A DNA stretch of 64,000 nt from Micrasema longulum (GCA_022494885.1 JAGVSM010002403.1:1-64000), one strand, 5' to 3'; shown: positions 11,008-21,384, counted from the first letter of the stretch. The notes: generated from the letters alone by a model not told the origin. Numbers and translations are program-made.

Positions 11008-11335
11008 CAGCGTGTATGGTAAACCCTGTCACATCCGAAATCTCGATGATCGGTATGAGCACGAAGGCATATTTAAAAAATCATTTTGAAGTGTTTCAAA
11101 ACGAAAAAAAAAGTCATTTCAGTAACCGAATGGTTGCTTACTTCGGCAGGGGTGAAAACATGCGTCTGGAGGGGGTAGCTAACTCTGCGCTCTGCAGAAG
11201 TAAGCAACCATTTGGTTTTTCTGATGTTTTTTTTTAAATTTTGAAACGATAAAAAAATATTATTTTCTTTATGCCAATATATCTTCTCATACCGATCATT
11301 GTGGTTTCGGATGATACAGGGTATATATGTATAGG
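11008..11335. mobile_element. MITE family M2, complete copy
   Basis: Terminal inverted repeats are present: GTATGGTAAACCCTGTCACA and CGATGATCGGTATGAGCA on the left, with their diverged complements at about 11285-11330 (CATACCGATCATTGTGG and GATACAGGGTATATA). Inside is a second inverted pair, GGTTGCTTACTTC near 11130 and GAAGTAAGCAACC near 11197. Other copies: 48546-48862 and a truncated one at 57625-57900, plus an end fragment at 50828-50945. Non-coding; superfamily not assigned. Confidence 0.8.
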
Positions 11336-11339
11336 TATA

Positions 11340-12339
11340 TAACGCGAATCATTAGTGTTAGGAATCGTTTTCTAAAAACAATGATTTTTCGTATTTTTCA
11401 CAAAAAAATCCAAAGAACAGACATAATTCGTAATGCAAAAACAATAAAAAAAAATAATTTCAATTATTTTATTACAAAAAAGTTGATTTAAATTAAATAT
11501 TTTAAGTTTATTTAAAAAAAAAAATTAAGTTAAAAAATTTAATTTAAAAACGCATTAAATTTATAAATTTAGTAAATTATAAATTTAATGCATTTTTCTG
11601 CCAAGATTTTCTATCGTATCACCGCACCCGTGTATGACGTAAATGTTCATAAAAAAATGTTTCGTCACTTGTCTTGTTAAAGTAAAATTTGTAAAACAAA
11701 AGGAAAACTTAAACTTTTTAGAGGATTTTGAAAGTGAGAACCAAAAAAAGTAGTTTTTAATCACCCTCTTTTCCCCCTTCCAAGTGACACCACTGCCTTA
11801 GTGACCCACGAGCTAGTACTCAATAGAATAATGAACAAAATTTGACCCACTTCTCAAAATGGTTTGCCATCACCGCACTAGATAATGAAGGTAAGAAGAA
11901 AAAAAGATTTTCATAGGGAAAGCGAATTTCGTTATAAAAACTGAGTCCTCACAAAAGTTGTGTGAAAATGTTAAAAACAGTAAAAGTATTTTGTGTCTTT
12001 CATTAGTTTTGTGCTTTGATGTTCCCTGTGTGTTTATCTTATCCAAAATAAATGAACGATTACAATAAAATGACGCCTAATTATTTCAGTCAAACAATTC
12101 GAAAATGTGTTATTTTTAATTTACTGCGTAAGCAAATAACATTCGCGAAATAAAAAGAAACTATTAAAAACATAACTGCCGAATGCACAACTTAATTGGT
12201 GTACGTCATTCGCAAATTAATTTAAATGTTTGGTGCCGAAACTATTTTGTGAGATTCCAAAGTTTTTTGGCTGGTTGAATTTTTTAGTGTTGTGTAGTAT
12301 TGTATTGACTGATTCGTGTACCATTCTCAGCGTAGGATT
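11340..12339. other. No recognised feature
   Basis: AT-rich, including an internally symmetric AAATTTATAA stretch at about 11555-11590. Confidence 0.4.
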
Positions 12340-12446
12340 TTTTCCTTACCTTTATGGAACAAATGATCAAACTACGCTGCATTTTGTTTAACTATGTAGT
12401 GCCCTTTGCACCACTGGGTGCGAAAAGGGGGATAATGATAATGAAT
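12340..12446 (+). repeat. SINE-5 3' segment
   Basis: ACCTTTATGG, ACAAATGATCAAACTACG, GTGCCCTTTGCACCACTGGG and a degenerate GATAATGATAATGA tail match the 3' part of SINE-5. Better tails are at 13747-13860 and 23868-24006. Confidence 0.6.
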
Positions 12447-12470
12447 GTGTATATACAGCGTCATCTAGAC

Positions 12471-13089
12471 CAGCGGTACCCAATATTTTTTGGCTATGGA
12501 ACCGTAATTTATCTAACTTTTTTCTCGAGAATAAAAAGGCAAATTACCAAAAATGTTATTTTTAAGACCCATGACACCTCATTGTGTACGTGTAGTAATG
12601 TTCGACCTGAAAAAAAGACTATTTTATGAATTAAAGATCTTTTATTTATAATAGCACTAAAATTAGGATTAATGTCCGAAAATTGAATTCGGAGATCTGG
12701 AGCGGCATCCAGTCTAGTTTTGTACTTGTTGTGTAGTCGTAAGCTGATAAATCAGTCTTACATCGGTAGGTCGATACAAACGGAAGCGAACAAAGAACCG
12801 TGATAGCCTCCTCAAAGACTTCAAGGTATTCATCTTAAAGTCCGATCCAAGAGTCGTTCAAGTTTAAATCAGCTAATTAGAATTTTTGCTTTAGAGAGAA
12901 TTATCATACTCAGACAAAATTCATATTGATGGTTTAGTCTGATTTGGGAATGGATTCTGTACCCGGTCGATGTCCTGTAACGCATCTGGGAAATGTTATA
13001 TCCTGGATTTTTTGAGGTTCAATAAATGTCCATTTATGTTTTGCTTTCGGAACCCCTGGGTTCTGCGGAACATATTTTAGGAACCGCTG
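12471..13089 (-). mobile_element. hAT transposon remnant with 8-bp target duplication
   Basis: The ends are inverted repeats of hAT type: CAGCGGTACCCAATATTTTT on the left and the complement of CATATTTTAGGAACCGCTG on the right. Flanking 8-mers ATCTAGAC (12463-12470) and ATCTTGAC (13090-13097) match at 7 of 8 positions, the duplication size expected for hAT. On the minus strand about 12615-12740 encodes RLDAAPDLRIQFSDINPN, like the C-terminal tail of ZBED/Charlie-type hAT transposases. At 619 bp the element is internally deleted and has no DDE catalytic domain. Confidence 0.85.
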
Positions 13090-13237
13090 ATCTTGACGGT
13101 AAGTTATTTATTTTATGTGGAAATAAGATGATGCTCTGCCTTCAGATGCCAATTTAAGTAGGCAACACAGAAAAATACGTATGCAATATCGATGCCAAAT
13201 AGAAGATTCTATACAAATAGTCTTTCTTCCCCGAGTT

Positions 13238-13315
13238 CCATCCTGATAGAGCGAACGTGAAATATTGGTTTTAAAGGTGGTTCTATTTTCTAATATTTCA
13301 TGACTTATAATATTA
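13238..13315 (+). repeat. SINE-5 body fragment
   Basis: GCGAACGTGAAATATTGG, TTTTAAAGGTGG and AATATTTCATGAC match the palindromic body of SINE-5 at 20080-20350 (opposite strand) and the fragment at 1-66. Confidence 0.6.
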
Positions 13316-13746
13316 GGTGTTAACGTAAGTTGTGTCCGTTTTTTTCCAAATTTAAAATGAGCACAAAAAGTCAAACAAAATAGTAAAGGCTATACGTCAT
13401 TCGAAAGAAAATTTACTATTCTACAAGAAATTGGTTGTTTCTACATTACATATATTTTTAAAAAAATATTAGAAACCTTTAAAACGGAATGTCAAGTAAA
13501 CGAATGTGACCATCTTTGACACCTCCTTCTGTTTGCGTTGAATCGAGGGAACAAAGCTGCCAAAGATGCTCGCGATATTACGGTGAAGATGCTTATTCGT
13601 TGTAAAATAAAGAAGGAGAATACATTATTAACCAATTACAATTTTTTTGTTTCCCTTTGTTCTCTTCATTTGGACAAATCGGACACGACTTATGTTAACA
13701 TCCAATACAAGACTGATCAAACTTATGTTAACATCCGACATGCAAG

Positions 13747-13860
13747 AATGATCACCTTACCTTTCTGCAACAGATGATCAAGATACGCTACATTTACTTT
13801 ACAATTCAGTGCCATATGCACCACGGTTCGATGATGATGATGATGATGATGATGATAAAT
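13747..13860 (+). repeat. SINE-5 3' segment with (GAT)n tail
   Basis: ACAGATGATCAAGATACGC and CAGTGCCATATGCACCACGG lead into about nine GAT/ATG units at 13829-13856. This tail, with shorter versions at 12440 and 23990, suggests the SINE borrows the 3' end of a LINE that terminates in GAT repeats. Confidence 0.7.
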
Positions 13861-14264
13861 ATGATAATATAGTTTAACCCGCCAATATAGTAACTTAACT
13901 GGCATGTTTCTTGGTTATCTGTATCGACTCGCAGCAGACCCCCGTATAATATTTGCATAGTCTCTACACCCACGCCCACGTATTAAAAGCGTCCGATCGG
14001 TATAATAATAAAATTTTATAATACAAGAAGTTCATTGTGCTTTTCCAACTCCGGTTCACATTACCTGAACTAACCTTGTTGTTATATTGAATTTATTCAG
14101 TGGTTTTTAATCTTCTCGTTTTATAAACTAAAAAAATACGTATTAAGTTCTTTCATAAATACATTTGTGACAAATTAGCATTAATAATTATATTTGATTT
14201 TATTCATGTAAGCCAATATAAGAAGTTTACATTTTATTATACATACAAAAAAAACATCTAATGA
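13861..14264. other. No recognised feature
   Basis: AT-rich; an isolated GC-richer patch at about 13915-14000 has no motif I recognise. Confidence 0.4.
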
Positions 14265-14575
14265 GGAATCTCAGTGCTACGAGAAATTTGATGTAAAAAA
14301 TATTTACTAACACGCGGTAAAAATAAGGCATTTAATTGTAAGGCGAAGTTTCTCGAAAATGTATGAAAAAAAATTAGTTTTTTAAATTAACTACGCCACA
14401 AGTTCTTGTCAATCAATCAATGATATTGTTGTGATAGATTTCCGGTTTTCCGGAAGCCAACTGACCAATCAGCGGAACTCACTGACTAAAACTTGTGACG
14501 TCGCACGCGAAGTAATTTCAAAATAAGAAAACTTAAAGATCAGCTAAGTTTGATAGTTTTTTATTTCTTCAAATA
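14265..14575 (+). mobile_element. MITE family M1 (TGACGTC-bearing)
   Basis: Unit begins at GAGGAATCTCAGTGCTACGA, includes CGCGGTAAAAATAAGGCAT, GGCGAAGTTTCTCGAAAATG, CCGGTTTTCCGGAAGCCAAC and TGACCAATCAGCGGAACTC, then GTGACGTCGCACGCG and GAAGTAATTTCAAAAT. Other copies are at 21385-21690, 52716-52890, 60868-61110, 61615-61955 and 63060-63405. The family contains conserved CCAATCA-like and CRE-like TGACGTCA sites. Non-coding. Confidence 0.75.
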
Positions 14576-14649
14576 AGTCGCTAAAAATGATGAAACGTGT
14601 ATGATACCCAGTTAAATATTTATATAAAAAAAACCGTATAAATATATAT

Positions 14650-15110
14650 TTGCAACAGTGAATATATTTATTTATTTAACTTTTTGTACATTGGCGGGCT
14701 TATTGCCAAATGGCAATTTCTTCCAACCAACCAACCAATAAAATAAAAGTTTTATTTTTTATAATTTAAGTTACAGAACATATTTAATAGAAAAAAAGAT
14801 TAAAAAGCTAAAGATATATAAACATAGAAATAAACGTATTTGTTTATAAATTACCTTAAATCAAAAATATTACTCGATGGGAAAAAGGATAAAAGAGGAA
14901 AAAGGAAAGGAAGAGAGATTAAGGAAGAGAAATGAGATGTTTCTTCGGACGTGATTTAAACAGAGATAATGTAGTAACATCTTTGATGGTGGATGAGAGA
15001 TGATTCCACAGTGGAGCCGCATGGACACTATATAGGTAAAGCTTGAGAAGAAGACAACTTTTGCTCTCAAAAAAGCGCATTTGTTGAAAAAATAAATGAG
15101 CGTTTTTCAT
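14650..15110 (-). mobile_element. CR1/Jockey-type LINE, 3' end with RT C-terminus
   Basis: Minus strand: APLWNHLSSTIKDVTTLSLF followed by KSRPKKHLISL (about 14919-15040) is the usual LWN-SLP-IR-FK-KLKxxL tail of Jockey/CR1-type reverse transcriptases. The 3' UTR follows (14650-14870), with the dispersed landmark GGCGGGCTTATTGCCAAATG on the plus strand at about 14693, and ends in an AAATAAATAAA-like tail. The copy is 5'-truncated just beyond 15110. It serves as the uninterrupted reference for the insertion at 17015-17298. Confidence 0.8.
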
Positions 15111-15904
15111 ATAACGTTGATCATATCAATCTATAATTATTACAACAATCCGTAAGCGTTTACGTATATTTTAATTAAAATTTGTTTTGACAGTACCGTG
15201 AAACAGCAATATTCGTTTATTATGATAGTTTATTTGAATAATTAATAATATTACATGATACTGCACTAGGGGACAATTATAATTAGACAAACAAGTGACA
15301 AGTTGAACGATTTGTTTGCACCTAAGCAGATAAAATCTTTGGCTGCATTTCACGTTCACTTAATTGTAAAATATAATTTATTGGGGTGCACGAAGAACTT
15401 ACTACATGTCATTAATCGGTATGAACACCAGAGAAAAAGATTTGATAGCCCTGAAAAAGCTGAATATTTTTACAACCTTGGATGGACGTAGCAAAATTAA
15501 TCATACAATGTTTTTATAGCTTTTATAGTTTTAGTGTTAACACAAAACGTGTTATTAAATTATTATTTTTTTTTCATAAGTAACCAAAGCAGTAAAAAAA
15601 AACGTCATCATTCTCGTTATGAGTACAGGGCTATTAGAGCCCAACTGGAAACAAACGTGATAACCATAAAAACATGAACCGAACATAAGAGTATAAATTC
15701 TATACAATGTTAAACATATACTATAAATAAAAGAAAACCTAAAAATAACAATTTGATCAGTCAATTTCAATTTCACTCAAAACAAATTCTGTAATTTAAG
15801 AAATAAGAAAAAATAATGGTATTCAATCATCCCCCGATAAAATGCGCGATGAAAAAGTGCAAATTCAACTTTTAGCAATACAAGGTATTTAAAAAAACAC
15901 TAAC
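15111..15904. other. No recognised feature
   Basis: AT-rich with several open frames of 60-75 codons, none with family features. Confidence 0.4.
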
Positions 15905-15910
15905 AGTAAA

Positions 15911-16127
15911 TTATTATATAAATAAAAGACGAGTGATACTTTAATCCACAAATTTGAAATATCCAGTGACGGTTTCATCGCTTTCGCGACATCTTCAAGA
16001 CTGGTATCTTTATTAAGGAGTTCAATGTATGTATACAAAACAGATATTCCAAATTTGTTTCCAGGCCACTGGATATTCAAAATTTGCGGATTGAAGTATC
16101 ACTCGTCTTTTATTTATATAATAAATT
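15911..16127. mobile_element. Palindromic hammerhead-associated element
   Basis: The left arm (about 15911-15967) and right arm (about 16066-16127) are inverted copies sharing ATATAAATAAAAGACGAGTG, CAAATTTG-like and ATATCCAGTG segments. Between them, adjacent to the left arm, is a hammerhead motif on the minus strand (15963-16004). The right arm, read on the plus strand, starts at CACTGGATATTC, which is within one base of the predicted ribozyme cleavage point. This is as expected if that arm was copied from a self-cleaved RNA. Confidence 0.7.
15963..16004 (-). ncRNA. Hammerhead ribozyme-like motif, subfamily C
   Basis: Minus strand, 5' to 3': stem I CCAGU, core CUUGAAGA (one extra U against CUGANGA), an extra U, stem II GUCGC-GAAA-GCGAU, then GAAACCGUC and stem I ACUGG. 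Stem I pairs perfectly over five bases and the cleavage triplet is GUC. The extra residue between the core and stem II is shared with 44527-44567; an extra residue at this place is known from a natural viroid hammerhead. The inserted core U makes activity doubtful. Confidence 0.65.
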
Positions 16128-16129
16128 AC

Positions 16130-16905
16130 AATGAACTTCCATCAATAATTTTTACTTACAAACTTAAATGTTTTACAAACAGTAAAGGTCAAAGAATCCC
16201 CAAAATCTTTTTGTAAAAGCCGAATTTAACATATTGACAAACTTTGGACAAAATTTTGACAACTCTCGATCTAACAAAATAATAAAACGACGACAGTATA
16301 CCAATGTATCAACAAAATATAATTTCGAATATAAACACTAAATGTTTAACGATTCAACTAAACAAACAACATTCCTCAATACATTTAAGCGTGTAAAATA
16401 TCGCGCTGAACACCTGCCTTGTATAACGATATAACTCTCGGATATTCCATAAAACGGGAATGTTTAGGATTCCCTTATAACCGCACAAAACACAAATCTA
16501 TTTCGCGCTTAGCGCATTCGCGATGGGAACTCGAAATATAAACTGTTTGGAGCGAACTCTGAACTAACACAACACAATCGGTTTAGGAAACATTACACTA
16601 TTCGGCGCTATAAACACTGCGTTATGGCTAAATACATAACGCGTTTTCAGCGAATACTTGCAATAATAGCTGCAGATAGCGTATCGTAATTTCAAGAATA
16701 AGTACACCAAAACTGAAACTCTTATTTTTCGTTAAAACCATCAACTCGTAAACAAGCAATATAGAGGAGCTAACGAAACCCAAAGGTTGTCAACTACAGG
16801 TGACCCACGTTGATCGCGGGGGATACGTTTTGGAGATGGGCGCGATAACCGAAAGTTCGCGATCAACGGGGGATTCACAGAACTCTATCAGATGTCTTTC
16901 AGCTG
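16130..16905. other. No recognised feature
   Basis: 16300-16790 is of balanced composition with several GCG-rich words but no frame or tRNA box. At 16808-16868 an 11-bp inverted repeat (CGTTGATCGCG and its complement) flanks 39 bases. Confidence 0.35.
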
Positions 16906-17001
16906 ATTCTATTTTTATTTATTTAACTTTTTGTACATAATGTTATTTGTGCATTGGCGGGCTTATTGCCAAATGGCAATTTCTTTCAACCAACCAATAA
17001 A

Positions 17002-17014
17002 ATAAAAGTTTTAT
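17002..17014 (+). repeat. Target-site duplication, left copy
   Basis: ATAAAAGTTTTAT, repeated at 17299-17311, while the paralogous CR1 tail at about 14742-14754 has this sequence once. It marks the insertion of 17015-17298. Confidence 0.85.
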
Positions 17015-17063
17015 AAAAAAAAAAAAAAAACAACTTCGTTTTAACCACTAATTTTTATTTTTC

Positions 17064-17103
17064 ACCGACCGGTTTCAAAACAGACAAGCTTCTTCGTCAA
17101 GGT
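17064..17103 (-). ncRNA. Hammerhead ribozyme-like motif, subfamily B (left arm)
   Basis: Minus strand: stem I ACC, core UUGACGA, an extra A, stem II GAAGC-UUGUCU-GUUUU, then GAAACCGGUC and stem I GGU. Against the right arm it has one change in stem II. Stem III is the self-complementary ACCGGU, which cannot close a stable monomer hairpin but can pair between two molecules. Confidence 0.6.
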
Positions 17104-17166
17104 TTACGTAACTAATAAGTTACTAATAATCGTTATATAATAATAAACTAATAGTTAGTTACGTAA

Positions 17167-17206
17167 ACCTTGACGAAGAAGCTTGTCTGCTTTGAAACCG
17201 GTCGGT
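17167..17206 (+). ncRNA. Hammerhead ribozyme-like motif, subfamily B (right arm)
   Basis: Stem I ACC (17167-17169), core UUGACGA (C3 changed to U), extra A, stem II GAAGC with GCUUU (one G-U pair) around UUGUCU, GAA, stem III ACCGGU, cleavage base C at 17203, stem I GGU. The copy at 46767-46809 restores the C of CUGA but has another core change, so the family consensus looks like a complete hammerhead. Confidence 0.65.
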
Positions 17207-17548
17207 GAAAAATAAAAATTAGTGGTTAAAAACCAAGTTGTTTTATTTATTTTTTTATAATGAATAACCACAAAGTTAGTGCTTCAAATATAAACTTTAT
17301 AAAAGTTTTATTTTTATAATTCAAGTTACGGAACATATTCAATAGAAAAAAAAATTAAAAAGCTAAAGCTATATAAAAATAGAAATAAACGTATTTGTTT
17401 ATAAATTACCTTAAATCAAAACTATTACTCAATGGGAAAAAAGAAAAAGGAGGAAAGAGGAAAGAATGGGAGATTAAGAAAGAGAAAGGAGATATTTCTT
17501 CAGACGTGATTTAAACAGGGATAATGTAGCAACATCTTTGATGGTGGA

Positions 17549-17830
17549 TTCTATGTCTGCACTAGCCGATTCGCCCATCGTTTTAAGGTGATAAAAGTTT
17601 GATCGTTTGCTTAACCTTTGCTTGCTTTAAAAACTTCTTCTCCATTTTGAGATTTTGAATGATCCCAAAGGTTTTTAATTTCGTCTTTATGTTGTACAAT
17701 TGATCGCACTGTAGTCAGGCAATTTGAAATTCCTATCTACAGCTGCAAATTTACCACAATTTTCTATCATTTCGATTACTTTTAGTTTATTTTCTGAAGT
17801 CACCACGCTGCAAAAAAAATTTGCGTGCAA
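17549..17830 (-). pseudogene. Tigger/pogo-type transposase remnant
   Basis: On the minus strand, in shifting frames: ENKLKVIEMIENCGKFAAVD (helix-turn-helix start), then TVRSIVQHKDEI and KNLWDHSKSQNGEEVFKASK followed by a stop, then, after a deletion, HLKTMGESASADI. These match the N-terminal DNA-binding region and the GEAASAD block of Tigger/jerky-type transposases of the pogo group. Frameshifts and an internal deletion make it a pseudogene. The DDE core and both ends are missing; the 3' side is cut by the CR1 insertion at 17548. Confidence 0.75.
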
Positions 17831-18180
17831 AAACAATTTTTGAAATACAAAAAAATAGATTATGGGGTAATTTAGTTTAGACCCAGATTTTCATGCAAAC
17901 ATTTATTGTTATAATTTCCTGTTGTATTTATTTACAAAACTTTGTGTGCGAAAGGGGGTAATAATTTTATATGGAAGCGAGATAACAAACTGTCAATGAG
18001 AATAAATTATATGTTTATGAACAAAATCATCTTGAATACCGGTGCACATCAGGAATTTAATTACCTACAATGACCACGGATGTTTGGAATTCCAGCCCCC
18101 AATAAAATATATTTAGATTTTAGGAAAAAAGGGATTTGATGGTGAAATTATTCGAGCAATGAGAATTATTATTATTATTT
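17831..18180. other. No recognised feature
   Basis: AT-rich, ending in TTA-rich simple sequence at about 18163-18197. Confidence 0.4.
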
Positions 18181-18185
18181 ATTAT

Positions 18186-18300
18186 TTTATTATTTTCTTT
18201 TATTTAGGAAACATACAGTACAGTTACAAAGTTTTATATTTTACACAGTAAGACTTAACTCTAATGGACCAGCGAAGTTTTCATATTATAAAGTAATTAT
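18186..18300 (-). repeat. Single-arm relative of the 1142-1377 foldback
   Basis: Shares AGGAAACATACAGTACAGT, GTTTTATATTTTACACAGT and CTAATGGACCAGCGAAG with the left arm at 1142-1247, but has no inverted partner nearby. It continues into unrelated AT-rich sequence. Confidence 0.75.
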
Positions 18301-18304
18301 ATGT

Positions 18305-19370
18305 AAGGTTATTAATTAAAGTACAAAAAAGAGAAGGAAAAAAAACATAAATAGAAGTTGTTTAAAAATTAAAATTTAAGTAAAAAAAATGAAGAAAATT
18401 TGTATAAGTAATGAAAAGTTAAGAATAAGAATAAAGAATAAAAAACATGCTCAGATGTACAAATAAAATAAAGTAATAATAACGTTTTTTAAAAAGGAAA
18501 AACATAACTTTAACAAAAGTATATACAATGTGTACAATTAATTTAATTTCGGGCGAATTTAGTGATTTATCGAGAATAAAATAAAAATAGTGAACATTGT
18601 GTATCGCTTTTTGTGCATTCACTTTTTCAACCACTGCACTCTGCAGGGTAAGACAGATTGTCCAAGGTACATAATATAGGTAGATACGGGGCAGTTATAA
18701 AAATAATAGATGTTTTCCAGTATGCATCATGTGGAAAAGAAGCAATAGTGTTTCTACCCAGACTTAATTTTATAAAATTATTTAAAGACATTTTTTTAGA
18801 TACAAAATACTTCAGCATGCACGTCACTGCGGAAAATCTCCGGTCAATGCAGATTATCTCTAACTCTGGATAAAGGTAGCAGACTGAAGGAAAAAACACT
18901 AAAGCATACATTACTGGTGGAACATGAAGTTATGCGGATATCTGTAACGCAATGTAGAATATGTCTGGGATCATTATTAGCTAGACTAGGAATCTGTGTT
19001 CGTCCTACTACCACTAATATTGTATACAAAAGGAATCTCTCGCTCGATCGTTACAGAGATACCCACTATGATGTTTGGTTGAAATAAAACGGCAGTTGAA
19101 AGTGACGAAGCTAACCTTACTGTAACACGCCGTCGTCCTCTTTAGAATCATTTGACTACGGGAGACTTGCCACGAGACCGCGGTACTAAGCGAGTAATAT
19201 AATGTAATGTCAAATGTTATATTCCATGTCGGGTGCCAAAGAATTCCTATCCTGAAAATATTACTTATTCATTTTTTTTAAATCTTATCAATATGCGATG
19301 GATAGTTTTGGTTGCATTACAGCACTTATTTTAACGGCGATAAAATATTTGGTACGAAGCGTTACTTTAA
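18305..19370. other. No recognised feature
   Basis: AT-rich to 18600, then more balanced sequence to about 19250 with overlapping open frames on both strands (up to 94 codons, minus strand 18627-18911) that resemble no family I know. Confidence 0.4.
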
Positions 19371-19375
19371 ATTCG

Positions 19376-19430
19376 GCCAATCTCGTGGTGTAATGGACAT
19401 CATACATAAGATCTCGATTCCCGATCAGAT
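19376..19430 (+). repeat. SINE-2 head fragment
   Basis: CTCGTGGTGTAATGGACA (A box) and GATCTCGATTCCC (B box-like) match the better preserved head at 46308-46380, with an internal deletion between the boxes. Confidence 0.5.
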
Positions 19431-19466
19431 TAAATTAATGTTTTTATGACTAATGTAGGATTAGGT

Positions 19467-19920
19467 TGTTGAGGGTTAGAGCTCCTACCTCAGTTGGAGA
19501 TTAACAGAGAAGACACGAGGTTGCTGTTAAATGCATATTTATTACATGGCGAATAAGGTACAGCACTTGGCTATGGTGGGTTGAAGAGACTGCACTTGAA
19601 CTACATGCTGGAACTGAGTGAACTGGACAGACTGACGTCGACTGGTCGATTGAACTGCTGGGCGTTACCACGCCATGTGGTGTCTTTATAGGCCATGTTC
19701 CTTTGTGGTTCATATCTCGATGGTAGGGACGGTGTTAATGTACTGCAGAACGATACTCTTGTCTTTATGTGCAATACTGTTAAGAGTTGCATAATTTGTT
19801 GAATTGGATTCTATAGAAAACGATGACATTGCTTCGTCGGTGATCGCACTATTTCGGGTGAAATGTTTTAGCACGTGTGCGTCATCAATTATGGACTATG
19901 AACCCCATGGTCCTAATAAC
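19467..19920 (-). mobile_element. Probable solo LTR
   Basis: On the minus strand a TATAAAGACACC box at about 19680 is followed about 30-40 bases on by a transcript-start-like region, then by CGCCATGTAATAAATATGC with a polyadenylation signal at about 19540 and a GT-rich stretch (CCTCGTGTCTTCTCTG). This order (promoter, short R region, AATAAA) is typical of an LTR of a Gypsy- or BEL-type retrotransposon. No second LTR, gag or pol lies nearby, so a solo LTR is proposed. The ends are approximate because no target duplication was found. Confidence 0.5.
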
Positions 19921-20079
19921 CATTGACCAATAATGGTCATAAGACTGCATGAAAAAACAAAGTATGCAGTTACGCAACAGCGTCCTATCAACAATTAAGA
20001 GGGTGTATTTTTTTTTTAATGCCTTAAACAGTTATTAAGACATTAAAAGCAGTCATTTTCATATCCGTATCCACATCAG

Positions 20080-20350
20080 GTGCACAGGGCACTGCATTCG
20101 TACAACAAATGCGGCGTATATTAATTATCAGTTACATGATGATAAGGTGATTAGTCCTAAGCTTCAGGTGCTAGTCCAGGAGCAATGAAATATTGGAGAG
20201 TGATACCACCTTTAAAATAAATATTTCATGTCAATCTTACTAGGAATCGAACCAATGGCCTCAAGTTTGGTAGGCGAGCGGGTTATCCTCACTCGATCAT
20301 TTTTACCTGAGAGTAGCCATCGAGTCGAAAAACATTCGTCCAGGATTCTG
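20080..20350 (-). mobile_element. SINE-5, complete copy
   Basis: Minus strand order: leader CTCGATGGCTACTCTCAGG, tRNA-like head with ACCCGCTCGCC and the B box GGTTCGATTCC (about 20230), palindromic body (GAAATATT and AATATTTC around AAAGGTGGTATC), then CACCTGAAGCTTAGGAC and the 3' part CAGTGCCCTGTGCACC. The 3' part matches the GAT-tailed fragments at 12340, 13747, 23868 and 62268, so pieces scattered over the window can be joined into one SINE model of about 270 bp. Confidence 0.75.
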
Positions 20351-20354
20351 ATTC

Positions 20355-21384
20355 TATCAGTGCAAACCGATATCGATATTTTTTATTAACAGAAAAAGTT
20401 AAAAGGAAAAACTCCCCCAACCGAAGTCACTGGAAGGCGGAAGGACACACGATTCCATTGGAGTCTTGTCAAATTGATTTGGCAATAAATAATTTGCAGC
20501 AAGATTTGAAGAATGTGCCGTGATGAATCATCACAACATCTTGATAGAAACAAATCCAACAAACGTTTACGATACCGTTCATGTTAATAATAGAAATCTT
20601 AGAACTATGAAAACATTGGACTAAACACAGCGAGAATTTGCGTTTCTCCAAAGCTCTAAATGGTCTACCCAATAACGCGGACGTCAGAGCGCTTCCCGGC
20701 TCAGGAGACGTTAAAAACACATTAAATATGACAAAATGAGTGGGAAGTTAAGGAACTAAATATTATTCAACAAATGAGAAAGGTCAAGAGTATCGCGTGG
20801 TGTACGGATCGGTAAACAATAAAGTAGAAAAGTTTGAAAATAAACATTGTTTTTATATTTCTTACACATTTTATTTCCGCAACTGAGTTTACCAAAGAGG
20901 AAGTTGAACGGTTTAAAAATATAAATATATATATATATTTGTTAATGTACTATCAAACTAAGCAAAAATAAATAATATTTTTACGAGTCTTACAGCGCTA
21001 AGATTTTAATAAAGTTTTTATTTTATTTTATTGACATAAACGGCAAATCTGCCTTTTACAAAAAAATATAATACTAACATATTTGGCTTAATATTGTATT
21101 TTTTTAAAACATAAATTTCCTGTTACCCAAGATTTATAAAAAAAATAAACTTAAAAATTATACAACATATTCGGTAGAAAATTTAAACAATTCAAGAATA
21201 AATGTAATTTTTTTTTTAAATATTTTAAAGTAATATAACAAGAAAATCTGTTTCATATACCTAGGCAAAGTGAACAAACAATTGTATATATTATGAAATG
21301 CATAAATAAATTAATATAATTACCATTCACCATCTTTGAAAAAGTTTAAAAGGTTTGTTCTTTAGGAACAATACCCTACACTAT
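20355..21384. other. No recognised feature
   Basis: 20400-20720 has balanced composition and an 83-codon minus-strand frame of no known family. 20880-21384 is AT-rich with an (AT)n run at about 20925-20940. Confidence 0.4.

Larger units (their letters stand above)
17015..17298. mobile_element. Hammerhead element: inverted pair with 13-bp target duplication
   Basis: A 284-bp insertion in a CR1 tail. Arms at about 17042-17115 and 17156-17229 are near-perfect inverted copies, each holding one hammerhead-like ribozyme, around a 40-base loop. The left edge is a run of about 16 A, the right edge a flank also seen at 5764-5813. The perfect 13-bp direct repeats on both sides and the uninterrupted CR1 paralogue define its limits. 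Reverse transcription of a hammerhead-bearing RNA, as in Penelope-like elements, is the likely source. No protein is encoded. Confidence 0.8.
16910..17548 (-). mobile_element. CR1/Jockey-type LINE 3' end, interrupted
   Basis: Same family as 14650-15110. The 3' UTR with GGCGGGCTTATTGCCAAATG lies at 16910-17014. After a 284-bp insertion (17015-17298) the UTR resumes at 17299, and the RT tail (STIKDVATLSLFKSRLKKYL on the minus strand) lies at about 17470-17548. The LINE itself abuts the Tigger remnant at 17549, so the order of events is Tigger, then CR1, then the hammerhead element. Confidence 0.8.
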
